A stretch of 21,258 bases of DNA, taken from contig DUQT01000011.1 of the NCBI GenBank assembly GCA_012837655.1, positions 1 through 21,258 of the forward strand, in the 5' to 3' direction. Made by a program: the position numbers and the translations under genes. Below are positions 14,254 to 21,258 of the stretch, in pieces (within the stretch, counting starts at the first letter, position 1; each line of letters begins with the position of its first letter). Below the pieces are notes generated by a model, which ran no database searches, was not told where the DNA came from, and saw only the letters and a program-made list of their open reading frames with translations. This DNA is from Actinomyces sp. (GTDB lineage Bacteria; Actinomycetota; Actinomycetes; Actinomycetales; Actinomycetaceae).

Positions 14254-14982
14254 ATGGCTGATAAGAAATTTTTCTCGCGTAAATCGAAGAAGGACAAAGG
14301 TCCGAAGAAGCGCCGGTGGTATCACAACCTAATCGACGCCTATAAGATCACGAAGCGAACCTTCCCTTGGATTGGGTGGGTAATCCTGGTCGCAACGGTC
14401 GTCGTTGTAGGCCTGTTCCTGGCGTTCGCTATCTGGCAGAACATGAACATTTTCATCATGGTTCTGTTCTCTGTGACCCTGGTGTTCATGGTCCCCACCC
14501 TTATCCTGTCTGCCCTTGTTAAGAAGGCAATGTACCGGCAGGTTTCGGGTACGGTCGGCAGCGTTTACGCGGTCATCACCCAGATCCGTCGAGGCTGGAC
14601 CGTCGAGGAAGACCCCATCGCCGCGAACCGCCATCAGGACCTGGTTTGGCGTCTTATCGGCCGTCCCGGCGTCGTCCTAATCACCGAGGGCCCTACCGGC
14701 CGCGTCTACGACCTCGTCGAACGTGAACGCAAGATGGCAGAACGCGTCGTCACGAACCTGCCAGTTCACGTCATCAACGTTGGTGAGGGCAAGAACCAAG
14801 TCAAGCTCGAAAACCTCGAAAAGGAACTGCGCCGCCTTCCAAAGGTCCTCCACCGCAACGAGGTCCCCGAAGTCGTCAACCGCATCCAAGCCGTTTCAAA
14901 GCAGAATCGCCAGTCCGGTATTCCGCACGGCATCGACCCGCACAAGGCAAAGTTCTCACGCCGCTCACTGCGTGGTCGCTGA
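14254..14982 (+). CDS. DUF4191 membrane protein
   Basis: 242 residues. A very basic N-terminus (KSKKDKGPKKRRWY) is followed by two membrane helices, about 39-61 (WIGWVILVATVVVVGLFLAF) and 66-89 (FIMVLFSVTLVFMVPTLILSAL), then a soluble domain with GWTVEEDPIAANRHQDLVWR and GRPGVVLITEGP. This layout is that of the actinobacteria-specific DUF4191 family, whose function is unknown. Family members often sit near lipoate and 2-oxoacid dehydrogenase genes, and here the gene is about 3 kb from sucB, although no lipA or lipB is in the window. TAAACT lies 9 nt before the ATG, overlapping the MFS stop, and could start a nearly leaderless transcript. An intrinsic terminator follows. Confidence 0.88.
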   Translation: MADKKFFSRKSKKDKGPKKRRWYHNLIDAYKITKRTFPWIGWVILVATVVVVGLFLAFAIWQNMNIFIMVLFSVTLVFMVPTLILSALVKKAMYRQVSGTVGSVYAVITQIRRGWTVEEDPIAANRHQDLVWRLIGRPGVVLITEGPTGRVYDLVERERKMAERVVTNLPVHVINVGEGKNQVKLENLEKELRRLPKVLHRNEVPEVVNRIQAVSKQNRQSGIPHGIDPHKAKFSRRSLRGR

Positions 14983-15006
14983 TAGCTGTCAGCCAGTTTT
15001 CGATTT

Positions 15007-15036
15007 ACCCGCCGGTTTTCGCGCCGGCGGGTTTTT
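15007..15036 (+). terminator. Intrinsic terminator after the DUF4191 gene
   Basis: ACCCGCCGG (15007-15015) and CCGGCGGGT (15024-15032) form a 9-bp GC-rich stem with an 8-nt loop, followed by TTTT. It lies 24 nt after the stop codon. Confidence 0.88.
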
Positions 15037-15045
15037 CGTATCCAG

Positions 15046-15062
15046 ATTTTCGAGGGCGGTGC
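15046..15062. repeat. Dispersed copy of the repeat found after sucB
   Basis: ATTTTCGAGGGCGGTGC is identical to 11346-11362. Beyond it the two diverge, although GAGGGCGG-like text recurs at 15081-15088. An exact 17-base match in two intergenic regions 3.7 kb apart suggests a dispersed repeat family. Confidence 0.55.
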
Positions 15063-15152
15063 TCGGCGCGGGCGGTTTATGAGGGCGGGCCTTGGCGCAA
15101 GCCATTAGCAAAGTCAGCACCTACCGCGGGCCGTCCCGATAGGGGTAACTGG

Positions 15153-15210
15153 ATTCACATCTCAATAACTATTCACTAAGTTGCATAAGCATTCATCGAG
15201 TTGCATACTT
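15153..15210 (+). promoter_or_regulatory. Tandem 20-bp direct repeats at the promoter of the amino-acid ABC operon
   Basis: 15171-15190 and 15191-15210 are direct repeats sharing ATTCA and AGTTGCATA; a third, weaker copy starting ATTCAC lies at 15153-15170. The repeats provide TTGCAT (15181-15186) and, 17 bp later, CATACT (15204-15209) as a possible promoter, so a bound regulator would overlap RNA polymerase. Confidence 0.5.
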
Positions 15211-15248
15211 ATACACATCAGTAGTTATCCCTTTAAGGAGTTCCCATC

Positions 15249-16184
15249 ATGAAGGTGAAAAAGGCTCCCGCTCTTCTTTCAATCGCGGCGCTATCGATGC
15301 TAGGCCTGGCTGCTTGCTCCGATCCGGATCAGGCATCTGAACCGGCACCTGACAACAATGGTGAAAATATTGCCACTGAGTCCGTAGCGAAGTTCTATGA
15401 CATCGACTCGATCGAAACTCAAGAAGACATTGCTGCACTGGTTCCGCAGGAAATCAAGGACCGTGACGTTCTGCGCAATGGTGCTTCCACTGATTACGCT
15501 CCGGCGGAGTTCCGTGACACCGATGGTCAAACTCCAATTGGTTACGACATTGAGCTGATCAAGGCTCTAGCGAAGGTCATGGGCCTGTCTGAAGGCACCA
15601 CTACCCACGCAGAGTTCCCCACGATCATTCCGTCGCTTGGAACCAAGTTCGACATTGGCGTGTCTTCGTTCACGATCACTGACGAGCGCCTCGAGCAGGT
15701 CAACATGGTCTCCTACGTAGAGGTTGGATCCTCCTACGCTGTTAAGGCCGGCAACCCGACCGACTTTGATCCGACCGATCCGTGTGGAACAACGCTCGGT
15801 GTCCAGACCGGTACCTACCAGCACGAGTACGCGAACAGCCTTTCCGACCAGTGCGTCGCGGACGGCAAGGAAGCTATCAAGGTAATGCCGCACGACTTGA
15901 ACACTGACTCCGTGACCAAGCTGATCGGCGGCCAGTACGACGCGGTTCTTTCTGATTCCACGATCACCGGCTGGGCAATCGAGCAGACCGATGGCCAGCT
16001 TGAGCAGGTCGGTGATGTCATCGAGTCCGAACCTCAGGGCATTGCGATTAACAAGGACGATGCTCAGCTGACTGAAGCTATTCAAAAGGCACTGCAGTAC
16101 CTGATGGATGAAGGCATCCTCAAGGAGATCCTCGATCTTTACGGTGCTGGCGATGCCGCTCTAGATGAAGCAGTTGTGAACTAG
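15249..16184 (+). CDS. Amino-acid ABC transporter substrate-binding lipoprotein
   Basis: 311 residues. A lipoprotein signal peptide (MKVKKAP then a hydrophobic core) ends in the lipobox LAAC with the acylated Cys at 23, so the mature protein is tethered outside the membrane. The solute-binding family 3 fold follows: LRNGASTDYAPAEFRD, TPIGYDIELIKALAKVMG, and DIGVSSFTITDERLEQVNMV, the usual ligand-pocket motif. The C-terminal half carries two Cys (in DPCGTT and SDQCVA) that could form a disulfide. The ligand is probably a polar or charged amino acid; which one is not clear. ATG 15249 follows AAGGAG (15235-15240) by 8 nt. It is the first gene of a three-gene importer operon. Confidence 0.93.
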   Translation: MKVKKAPALLSIAALSMLGLAACSDPDQASEPAPDNNGENIATESVAKFYDIDSIETQEDIAALVPQEIKDRDVLRNGASTDYAPAEFRDTDGQTPIGYDIELIKALAKVMGLSEGTTTHAEFPTIIPSLGTKFDIGVSSFTITDERLEQVNMVSYVEVGSSYAVKAGNPTDFDPTDPCGTTLGVQTGTYQHEYANSLSDQCVADGKEAIKVMPHDLNTDSVTKLIGGQYDAVLSDSTITGWAIEQTDGQLEQVGDVIESEPQGIAINKDDAQLTEAIQKALQYLMDEGILKEILDLYGAGDAALDEAVVN

Positions 16185-16198
16185 GAAAGTAATCCTGG

Positions 16199-17158
16199 AT
16201 GTCAAACGAGAAGATTGATCTCATCCACCCCCGGCCGGTTCCTCGGCCGGGGCGTTGGGTGTCTGCAGCCGTTGTCGCCGTCATTGCGGCAATGGTCATT
16301 AACTCCCTACTTACTAACCCGAACTTTCAGTGGCCGGTGGTGTGGGATTGGCTGTTTTCTAACACCATCATGACTGGCGTGGCGTACACGCTGTTGCTGA
16401 CTGTGATGGCGATGGCCATCGGCACAGTTTTGGCTATCACGATGGCGATTATGCGCCAGTCCCCCAACCCGATTCTGCGTGGCGTGTCCTGGTTCTACAT
16501 TTGGTTTTTCCGTGGAACCCCTATTTACACGCAGCTGATTTTCTGGTCACTTCTGCCAACCCTGTACCCGCAACTGTCGCTGGGAATCCCGTTTGGACCA
16601 GAGTTCGTGAAGTTCACAACCGCCGAATACTTCACACCTTTTTGGATGGCGATCGTTGGTCTTTCGTTAAACGAGGGCGCTTACCTGGCAGAAATTATCA
16701 GGTCCGGCTTAAACGCGGTGGATAAAGGTCAGTGGGAGGCCGCCACCGCCCTCGGAATGAATCGGGGGAAGATCCTGCGTCGTATTGTGCTTCCGCAAAC
16801 GATGCGCGTGATCATTCCGCCGATTGGCAACGAGACGATTTCGATGCTGAAGACCACTTCGCTGGTCGCCGCGATTCCGTTCACCCTGGAACTGACCTGG
16901 GCTGCAAGGGATAAGGGTATTCAGCTGTTCGCTCCGGTGCCGCTACTGATTGCTGCTGCTATTTGGTACCTGGTGATTACTTCGATTCTGATGATTGGCC
17001 AGATGTATCTGGAGCGCTACTTCGGCAAGGGCTTCAACCAGACGCCCGACAAGAAGAGTAAGAAGGGCGCTAAGGGATCCAAGGCAGCCAGCCGCCAGCA
17101 GGCCATTAAGGATGCACAGACAACTCCGGATGACCCATTCTTGGATGTGACGCCATGA
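16199..17158 (+). CDS. Amino-acid ABC transporter permease
   Basis: 319 residues of the His/Glu/Gln/Arg permease family. After a cytoplasmic N-terminus there are several membrane helices and the EAA loop that contacts the ATPase, EAATALGMNRGKILRRIVLP (about 180-199). The family's FFRGTPIYTQLIFW motif is present near 101-114. The C-terminal tail is basic and polar (DKKSKKGAKGSKAASRQQ), longer than in enteric homologues. It begins 14 bp after the lipoprotein gene, with AGGAAAG at 16183-16189. Its stop overlaps the next start. With only one permease gene, the transporter should be a homodimer in the membrane. Confidence 0.93.
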   Translation: MSNEKIDLIHPRPVPRPGRWVSAAVVAVIAAMVINSLLTNPNFQWPVVWDWLFSNTIMTGVAYTLLLTVMAMAIGTVLAITMAIMRQSPNPILRGVSWFYIWFFRGTPIYTQLIFWSLLPTLYPQLSLGIPFGPEFVKFTTAEYFTPFWMAIVGLSLNEGAYLAEIIRSGLNAVDKGQWEAATALGMNRGKILRRIVLPQTMRVIIPPIGNETISMLKTTSLVAAIPFTLELTWAARDKGIQLFAPVPLLIAAAIWYLVITSILMIGQMYLERYFGKGFNQTPDKKSKKGAKGSKAASRQQAIKDAQTTPDDPFLDVTP

Positions 17159-17931
17159 CAACCCCAATGATTGAAATTAAGGGTGTGCACAAGTTCTTCG
17201 GTGACCTCCACGTCCTCAAGGGCGTGGATATGACCGTGCAGCAGGGCGAGGTATGCGTAATGCTCGGCCCGTCCGGATCAGGTAAATCCACATTGCTGCG
17301 CTGCATCAACGGCCTGGAGACTATTTCCGCTGGACGCGTATACCTTGAGGGCGAGCTGCTGGGTATGCGCGAAAAGAAGCATGGCGACAAGGTCGTACTG
17401 CACGAACTTCACGACAAGGAAGTGTCCGCACAGCGCGCACGCATCGGAATGGTGTTCCAGCGCTTTAACCTGTTCCCCCACATGACGGCGCTTGAAAACG
17501 TCATGGAGGCGCCGGTTCAGGTCAAGCAGGTTCCAAAGGCGAAGGCGCAAGCCCAAGCCAAGAAGCTGTTGGAACGTGTCGGTCTGGGAGATCGCACCGA
17601 CCATTACCCCGCCCAACTCTCCGGCGGCCAGCAGCAGCGCGTAGCGATCGCACGCGCACTTGCTATGGAACCGGACCTGATGCTGTTTGACGAGCCCACG
17701 TCCGCGCTTGACCCTGAACTGGTCGGTGAAGTTCTTGAGGTCATGCGCAGCCTCGCGCAGGAAGGCATGACGATGGTCGTGGTAACCCACGAAATCGGCT
17801 TCGCCCGCGAGGTCGGCGATCACCTGGTCTTCATGGACGACGGCAAGATCGTCGAAGAAGGCAACCCGAAGGAAGTCATGGATAACCCGCAGAATCCGCG
17901 TGCAAAGGACTTCTTCGGAAAGGTTCTCTAA
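17155..17931 (+). CDS. Amino-acid ABC transporter ATPase
   Basis: 258 residues. Walker A is GPSGSGKST (38-46), Q-loop Q102, signature LSGGQ (155-159), Walker B LMLFDE (175-180) and switch H212. All ATPase residues are intact. It resembles GlnQ/HisP-type ATPases, with an extended segment between Walker A and the Q-loop (about 70-92, MREKKHGDKVVLHELHDKEV) that is common in actinobacterial members. The ATG overlaps the permease stop by 4 bp (17155-17158), indicating translational coupling. It powers uptake with the two preceding gene products. The operon ends at the perfect stem-loop after it. Confidence 0.96.
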   Translation: MTTPMIEIKGVHKFFGDLHVLKGVDMTVQQGEVCVMLGPSGSGKSTLLRCINGLETISAGRVYLEGELLGMREKKHGDKVVLHELHDKEVSAQRARIGMVFQRFNLFPHMTALENVMEAPVQVKQVPKAKAQAQAKKLLERVGLGDRTDHYPAQLSGGQQQRVAIARALAMEPDLMLFDEPTSALDPELVGEVLEVMRSLAQEGMTMVVVTHEIGFAREVGDHLVFMDDGKIVEEGNPKEVMDNPQNPRAKDFFGKVL

Positions 17932-17950
17932 AACCTGTTGAGTCTAAAGA

Positions 17951-17992
17951 TTGAGGGCCCTCTAGGTGTCTTAACACCTAGAGGGCCCTCAA
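17951..17992. terminator. 19-bp perfect stem-loop between convergent genes
   Basis: TTGAGGGCCCTCTAGGTGT (17951-17969) and its exact complement (17974-17992) leave a 4-nt CTTA loop; AAATTTTG follows on the plus strand. It lies between the ABC operon and the convergent phosphatase gene, so it probably works in both directions. Confidence 0.88.
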
Positions 17993-18015
17993 ATTTTGTC
18001 GCGCGACCGTGTTTC

Positions 18016-18729
18016 TTAGTCTCGTAATTGTGAACTCTGGGGCACGACCGGCTCACCGGTCAGCGGAAACTCACTGACCGGCTTGTCCGACCATGTGAGT
18101 GCCTTCCACAGTGACCGATCACCGATCCAAGCATCGCCCTCGTTCCCGATCCATTCCAACACGGTTGTAGACGCGTTGTGCATTGGGAATCGGGCGACGA
18201 GTTCGGTGCTTATGTCAGCGGACAGTGTGGAGGCAATGAATCTGCTGAGCGCTCCGTGGGCAACGATTACGACAGTTGCATCAGCGCCAAAGTTATCGCG
18301 TGCATCAGACAGAGCTTCGTTTAGGACATTGCCAAAACGAGCGCGAGTCTGCCAACCATCCTCACCACCAGGCATCCTGGCGTCAAGGTCGCCGTCAATC
18401 CAGGACAGCAAGGTCTCTAAATAGACTCTGATGTCGTCAGCTTCGGATGACATTTCTAGGTCACCCGCAATGACCTCGCGGATACCTTCGCGAACCGTAG
18501 CCGTTAGACCAAATTTTTCCTCTAACGGAGCCACAGTTTGACGGGTTCGATTCAACGGTGACACATACAGAGCCGAAGGTTTCGTGCCCGTTACGTGTTC
18601 GAAGTTTTGCGCCAACATGAGCGCTTGCTGCTTACCAGTTTCATCCAGATCGGCACCGGGCAAGGCCGTATCCAACGCATTCGTCGTATTCGATACTGTC
18701 TGTCCATGTCGAACCAAAACTAGTCGCAT
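18016..18729 (-). CDS. Histidine phosphatase (phosphoglycerate mutase-like) family protein
   Basis: 237 residues. The catalytic LVRHGQT motif is at 5-11 with the phosphorylated His at H8; S57-P-L-N-R61 supplies the phosphate-pocket Arg, E85 the acid/base, and H158 in VAHGA the second pocket His. All core residues are present, so it should be an active cytoplasmic phosphatase or mutase. Substrate is not predictable; the GPM motif set of true glycolytic dPGM is not evident. The ATG is well set by AGGAGG with a 6-nt spacer on the minus strand. It lies about 110 bp downstream of the SPFH gene and may be co-transcribed with it. It converges with the ABC importer. Confidence 0.9.
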   Translation of the reverse strand: MRLVLVRHGQTVSNTTNALDTALPGADLDETGKQQALMLAQNFEHVTGTKPSALYVSPLNRTRQTVAPLEEKFGLTATVREGIREVIAGDLEMSSEADDIRVYLETLLSWIDGDLDARMPGGEDGWQTRARFGNVLNEALSDARDNFGADATVVIVAHGALSRFIASTLSADISTELVARFPMHNASTTVLEWIGNEGDAWIGDRSLWKALTWSDKPVSEFPLTGEPVVPQSSQLRD

Positions 18730-18840
18730 TAAGCGCCTCCTATGTGACTTTCAAACTTTCGAACCAAATGGCAGTGGCCTACCAACGGCCTGGCCCAGAT
18801 CGTACCGGGCTACGAACGATTTGCACCTCAAAGCAATGGC

Positions 18841-19722
18841 CTAGGATCGATCTGTGCCGGTGAAGCCCTTCGAGATCGAATCCAGAGCGGCAGTAAGCTC
18901 GGTCGGAACAATCCAGACCTTCGAGCCCTGACCCTCCGAAAGCTTCGGAAGCATCTGCAGATACTGGTACGCCAGAAGCTTCGGATCAGCATCGCCCTCG
19001 TGAATTGCCCTGAAGACCTGGTCAATCGCCTGGGCCTGTGCATCTGCTTCCAGGATCATTGCCTTGGCTACACCTTCTGCGCGAAGGATTGCGGACTGCT
19101 TCTCGCCCTCAGCCTGCAGGATTTCAGACTGACGAACACCTTCTGCGGTAAGGATGGCTGCACGCTTGTCACGCTCGGCGCGGAGCTGCTGTTCCATGGC
19201 CTGCTGAATCGACGGAGGCGGATCAATCGCTTTCAGTTCAACGCGGTTAACGCGAATACCCCACTTGCCGGTTGCTTCATCAAGCACGCCGCGCAGACGC
19301 GAGTTGATGTCATCGCGAGACGTTAGCGTAGCTTCCAGATCAAGCGAACCGATTACGTTACGCAATGTGGTGACGGTCAGCTGTTCGATAGCTGAGATGA
19401 AGTTCGCGATTTCGTACGTGGCGTCGCGAGGATCATTCACCTGGTAGTAGATAACCGAGTCGATCGACACGACAACGTTATCCGCAGTGATAACGGGCTG
19501 CGGCGGGAAAGACGTGACCTGTTCACGCAGATCAACCTGGGAGGCCACGCGGTCAACAAACGGCACGATCAGGTGAAGTCCCGCATACATAACGGTGTGG
19601 AACTTACCTAGACGCTCAACTACAAGGGCACGAGATTGTGGCACGATGCGGATGGCGCGAATAACTATTACAACAATCAGAAGTAATAGGAGGAGTCCGA
19701 GAATCTTGGATATTCCGTCCAC
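18841..19722 (-). CDS. SPFH/band-7 (stomatin-like) membrane protein
   Basis: 293 residues. An N-terminal hydrophobic segment (about 5-23) anchors the protein; the SPFH domain runs from about 25 to 170, with VPQSRALVVERLGKFHTVMYAGLHLIVPF and the conserved DPPPSIQQAMEQQ end motif. A helical region (about 176-235) contains 11-residue repeats (ILTAEGVRQSE, ILQAEGEKQSA, ILRAEGVAKAM) likely to oligomerise. Known relatives (QmcA, stomatin, mycobacterial SPFH) form large membrane assemblies and scaffold functional domains. GTG 19722 is preceded by AAAGGA with a 6-nt spacer. The NfeD gene lies 78 bp upstream, the usual partner arrangement. Confidence 0.93.
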   Translation of the reverse strand: MDGISKILGLLLLLLIVVIVIRAIRIVPQSRALVVERLGKFHTVMYAGLHLIVPFVDRVASQVDLREQVTSFPPQPVITADNVVVSIDSVIYYQVNDPRDATYEIANFISAIEQLTVTTLRNVIGSLDLEATLTSRDDINSRLRGVLDEATGKWGIRVNRVELKAIDPPPSIQQAMEQQLRAERDKRAAILTAEGVRQSEILQAEGEKQSAILRAEGVAKAMILEADAQAQAIDQVFRAIHEGDADPKLLAYQYLQMLPKLSEGQGSKVWIVPTELTAALDSISKGFTGTDRS

Positions 19723-19800
19723 TTATCGTCCTTTCAAGAGATGTTTCTACTGGCAATCAAATACTGTTTAGGGACACTAACTACTGGCACTTGGAACTAG

Positions 19801-20244
19801 CTACTGATAGTCAGAGTTTGGCGGAACGGGCATTACTACTGCAGTAGCGCCATCGATTTCCAAAACGGTGACGGTCGTGCCAGCGGAAATCGAACCTGAT
19901 GCTGACCGAGCAGACCAAATATCGCCGTCCAAACGCACGCGCCCACCTGCCGGAGTCACAAGTTCAGTTACGACCGCGGGCTGGCCCACCAACCTCTGCG
20001 CGTTAGTCTTGATGTTGGGAGTGGCCCGCGCGAGGAACGACTTTGCCCACGGCCTAACCAGGAACAGCAGTAAAGCTGACGTGATTCCAAAAGCGATCAC
20101 CTGGCCAATAAGGCCAAGACCAAACAGGGAAGCTACCCCCGCAATGAGCGCCGCTACCGCGAGCATTATGAAAATGAGGTCAACAGTTAGGACCTCGATA
20201 ACGCCCAGACCGATTGCGATTGCAATCCACCAGCCAATTCCCAT
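19801..20244 (-). CDS. NfeD-like membrane protein (short form with OB fold)
   Basis: 147 residues, the short NfeD class without a protease domain. Three hydrophobic segments (about 3-20, 24-43 and 46-66) are followed by a soluble OB-fold-like domain (about 85-140) with LVGQPAVVTELVTPAGGRVRLDGDIWSARS, the typical NfeD C-terminal pattern. NfeD proteins pair with SPFH proteins, and the SPFH gene is immediately downstream. The ribosome site is weak (an A-rich stretch before ATG 20244). CTACTG occurs three times between 19747 and 19806, the last over its stop codon. Confidence 0.9.
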   Translation of the reverse strand: MGIGWWIAIAIGLGVIEVLTVDLIFIMLAVAALIAGVASLFGLGLIGQVIAFGITSALLLFLVRPWAKSFLARATPNIKTNAQRLVGQPAVVTELVTPAGGRVRLDGDIWSARSASGSISAGTTVTVLEIDGATAVVMPVPPNSDYQ

Positions 20245-20304
20245 TTCGTTTCAGTCTTTCTAATCTGTGTTGATGGTTACGTGACGTGCCGCTATCGCGC
20301 TCTT

Positions 20305-21102
20305 CTATTGTGCTTGCGCTGACCAGCGTCCCTCCGTGTAGCCAATCTTTAGGGGCAAACCAAAGTTTGAGGAAACTACGTCGTCTACAAGTACGTCGTT
20401 TATCGGTCCGGCCGCCGTGATCGATCCAGCATTCATGAGGGCGGCGTGGGTGAAACCACGCGGAATCTCCTCCACGTGGTGAGTAACCAGGATCATCACC
20501 GGCGCATTGGGATCTTTCGCGATTTCTTCAAGTGCCATCATCAGCAGTTCGCGAGCTCCCATGTCCAGGCCGGCGGTGGGCTCATCCAAAACTAGGATTT
20601 CCGGGTCCGTCATCAGCGCGCGGGCAATGATAACGCGCTGGCGTTCGCCTTCTGACAGGGTTTGGAAGTCACGTTCCGCTAGCTGGGCAATTCCGAAGAT
20701 GTGCAGCAAATCCATAGCGCGCTGAACATCCATGTCTTCATACTCTTCTCGCCCTCGATAAGTCTTTCCATAAAGCGCGGAAAGGAGGATATCCAGAATC
20801 GGAAGACGACGCGGGATCAGGTGTTCTTCACCAGACGTTGCCATTCCGACAATTGTGCGCAATTCGGATAGATCGACGCGTCCTAGGCGGTAGTCCAAAA
20901 CGCGTGCGTCAGATGGATTGTCCTTGTCGTAAGAGGGGAAAACCCTTCCGGTCAGCAGGTTCACTAACGTGGTCTTTCCCGCTCCATTGGGGCCAAGAAT
21001 CACCCAGTTTTGACCAGGATCAACCTTCCAAGAGACGTCTTTCAAGATGGGCTGGCCCGACCTACGAACTTCGACATTTTCCAACTTAACAACGTGTTCC
21101 AT
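20305..21102 (-). CDS. Stand-alone ABC ATPase (YlmA/ModF-like)
   Basis: 265 residues from ATG 21102; the frame is open to 21174 but the added 24 residues look unlike an ABC protein. Walker A is GPNGAGKTT (37-45), Walker B is EILVLDEP and the switch His is in VTHHVEE. The signature is TLSEGERQR rather than LSGGQ, as in the YlmA/ModF/PhrA branch. No permease gene is next to it, so transport is not established; members of this branch often work without a dedicated permease. AGGA lies 8 nt before the ATG, but TAGGAT read as a -10 would make the mRNA leaderless, so the mode of initiation is open. Co-directional with NfeD and SPFH, which start 60 bp downstream. Confidence 0.88.
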   Translation of the reverse strand: MEHVVKLENVEVRRSGQPILKDVSWKVDPGQNWVILGPNGAGKTTLVNLLTGRVFPSYDKDNPSDARVLDYRLGRVDLSELRTIVGMATSGEEHLIPRRLPILDILLSALYGKTYRGREEYEDMDVQRAMDLLHIFGIAQLAERDFQTLSEGERQRVIIARALMTDPEILVLDEPTAGLDMGARELLMMALEEIAKDPNAPVMILVTHHVEEIPRGFTHAALMNAGSITAAGPINDVLVDDVVSSNFGLPLKIGYTEGRWSAQAQ

Positions 21103-21258
21103 GTAATAAATCCTACCGTGCAACGCAGACAAGTTCTCAATACGCGAGGACTCGCACATCGATGCATCAAGCACTTTGTATCGGGTCTACAACTTCAAAA
21201 TACACGAAGACTCCCCGCGCGCCCTGTGGGAGTTCAAGGCGTTCGGGGAGCCTTCCAA
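21103..21258. other. Upstream region at the right edge with a degenerate direct repeat
   Basis: No gene is supported. A minus-strand frame of 30 codons open from the edge ends at TGA (21167-21169) and could be the tail of an outside gene, but composition does not convince. Two segments beginning at 21129 and 21189, 60 bp apart, share about 21 of 27 bases (ACAA-TTC-AATAC-CGA-GACTC). The candidate TAGGAT -10 of the ABC ATPase gene lies at the left end. Confidence 0.35.

Noticed and set aside
15171..15210. Possible CRISPR or replication iterons
   Set aside because: Only two good copies in direct contact with no spacers, placed at a promoter; no cas or rep gene nearby.
21167..21258. Tail of a further minus-strand gene at the right edge
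   Set aside because: Thirty open codons only, no recognisable C-terminus, and it overlaps a degenerate repeat.

Overview
The window looks like a chromosomal segment of an actinobacterium, most like the Actinomycetaceae and lower-GC relatives. The protein families point there: a DUF4191 membrane protein, an ImuA'/ImuB mutasome pair, a double-lipoyl E2 with Ala/Pro/Glu linkers next to lipoamide dehydrogenase, a one-pass kinase-like receptor, and a LexA box of the CGAAC-N4-GTTCG type. Base composition is moderately GC-rich, judged by eye and not counted. I see no phage genes, transposase, CRISPR array, rRNA or tRNA. No stretch over 300 bases lacks a gene; the largest gap is about 298 bases, after sucB.

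Left block (1-4320, minus strand): a probable SOS-controlled operon, imuA' - imuB - tdk - SWIM/Snf2-type helicase, the last running off the left edge. A near-perfect LexA operator lies just upstream of imuA'. ImuB lacks the catalytic acids of Y-family polymerases but keeps a beta-clamp motif. The gene usually linked to this pair, dnaE2, is not in the window; tdk and a SWIM/Snf2 protein occupy the downstream positions.

Central metabolic block (4584-11284): a YbhB/PEBP protein, the tRNA methyltransferase trmL (apparently leaderless, with a palindrome over its promoter), a convergent unrecognised four-helix membrane protein, leaderless-looking pepA, then lpd-sucB, the E3 and E2 of a 2-oxoacid dehydrogenase complex. 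Strong stem-loops follow pepA and sucB.

Regulatory and transport block (11340-17992): imperfect ~63-bp tandem repeats run into the 3' end of a minus-strand pseudokinase with one membrane span and an extracytoplasmic domain. Divergent from it is an MFS transporter followed by the DUF4191 gene. A polar amino-acid ABC importer (lipoprotein, permease, ATPase) follows, with 20-bp direct repeats at its promoter and a 19-bp perfect stem-loop at its end.

Right block (18016-21174, minus strand): a histidine phosphatase, an SPFH/stomatin-like protein, an NfeD partner and a stand-alone ABC ATPase of the YlmA/ModF type. SPFH and NfeD are a known membrane-organising pair.

The most notable points are the make-up of the SOS operon, the palindrome on the leaderless trmL promoter, the degenerate kinase whose stop codon lies in a repeat, and the repeat family found in several intergenic regions.
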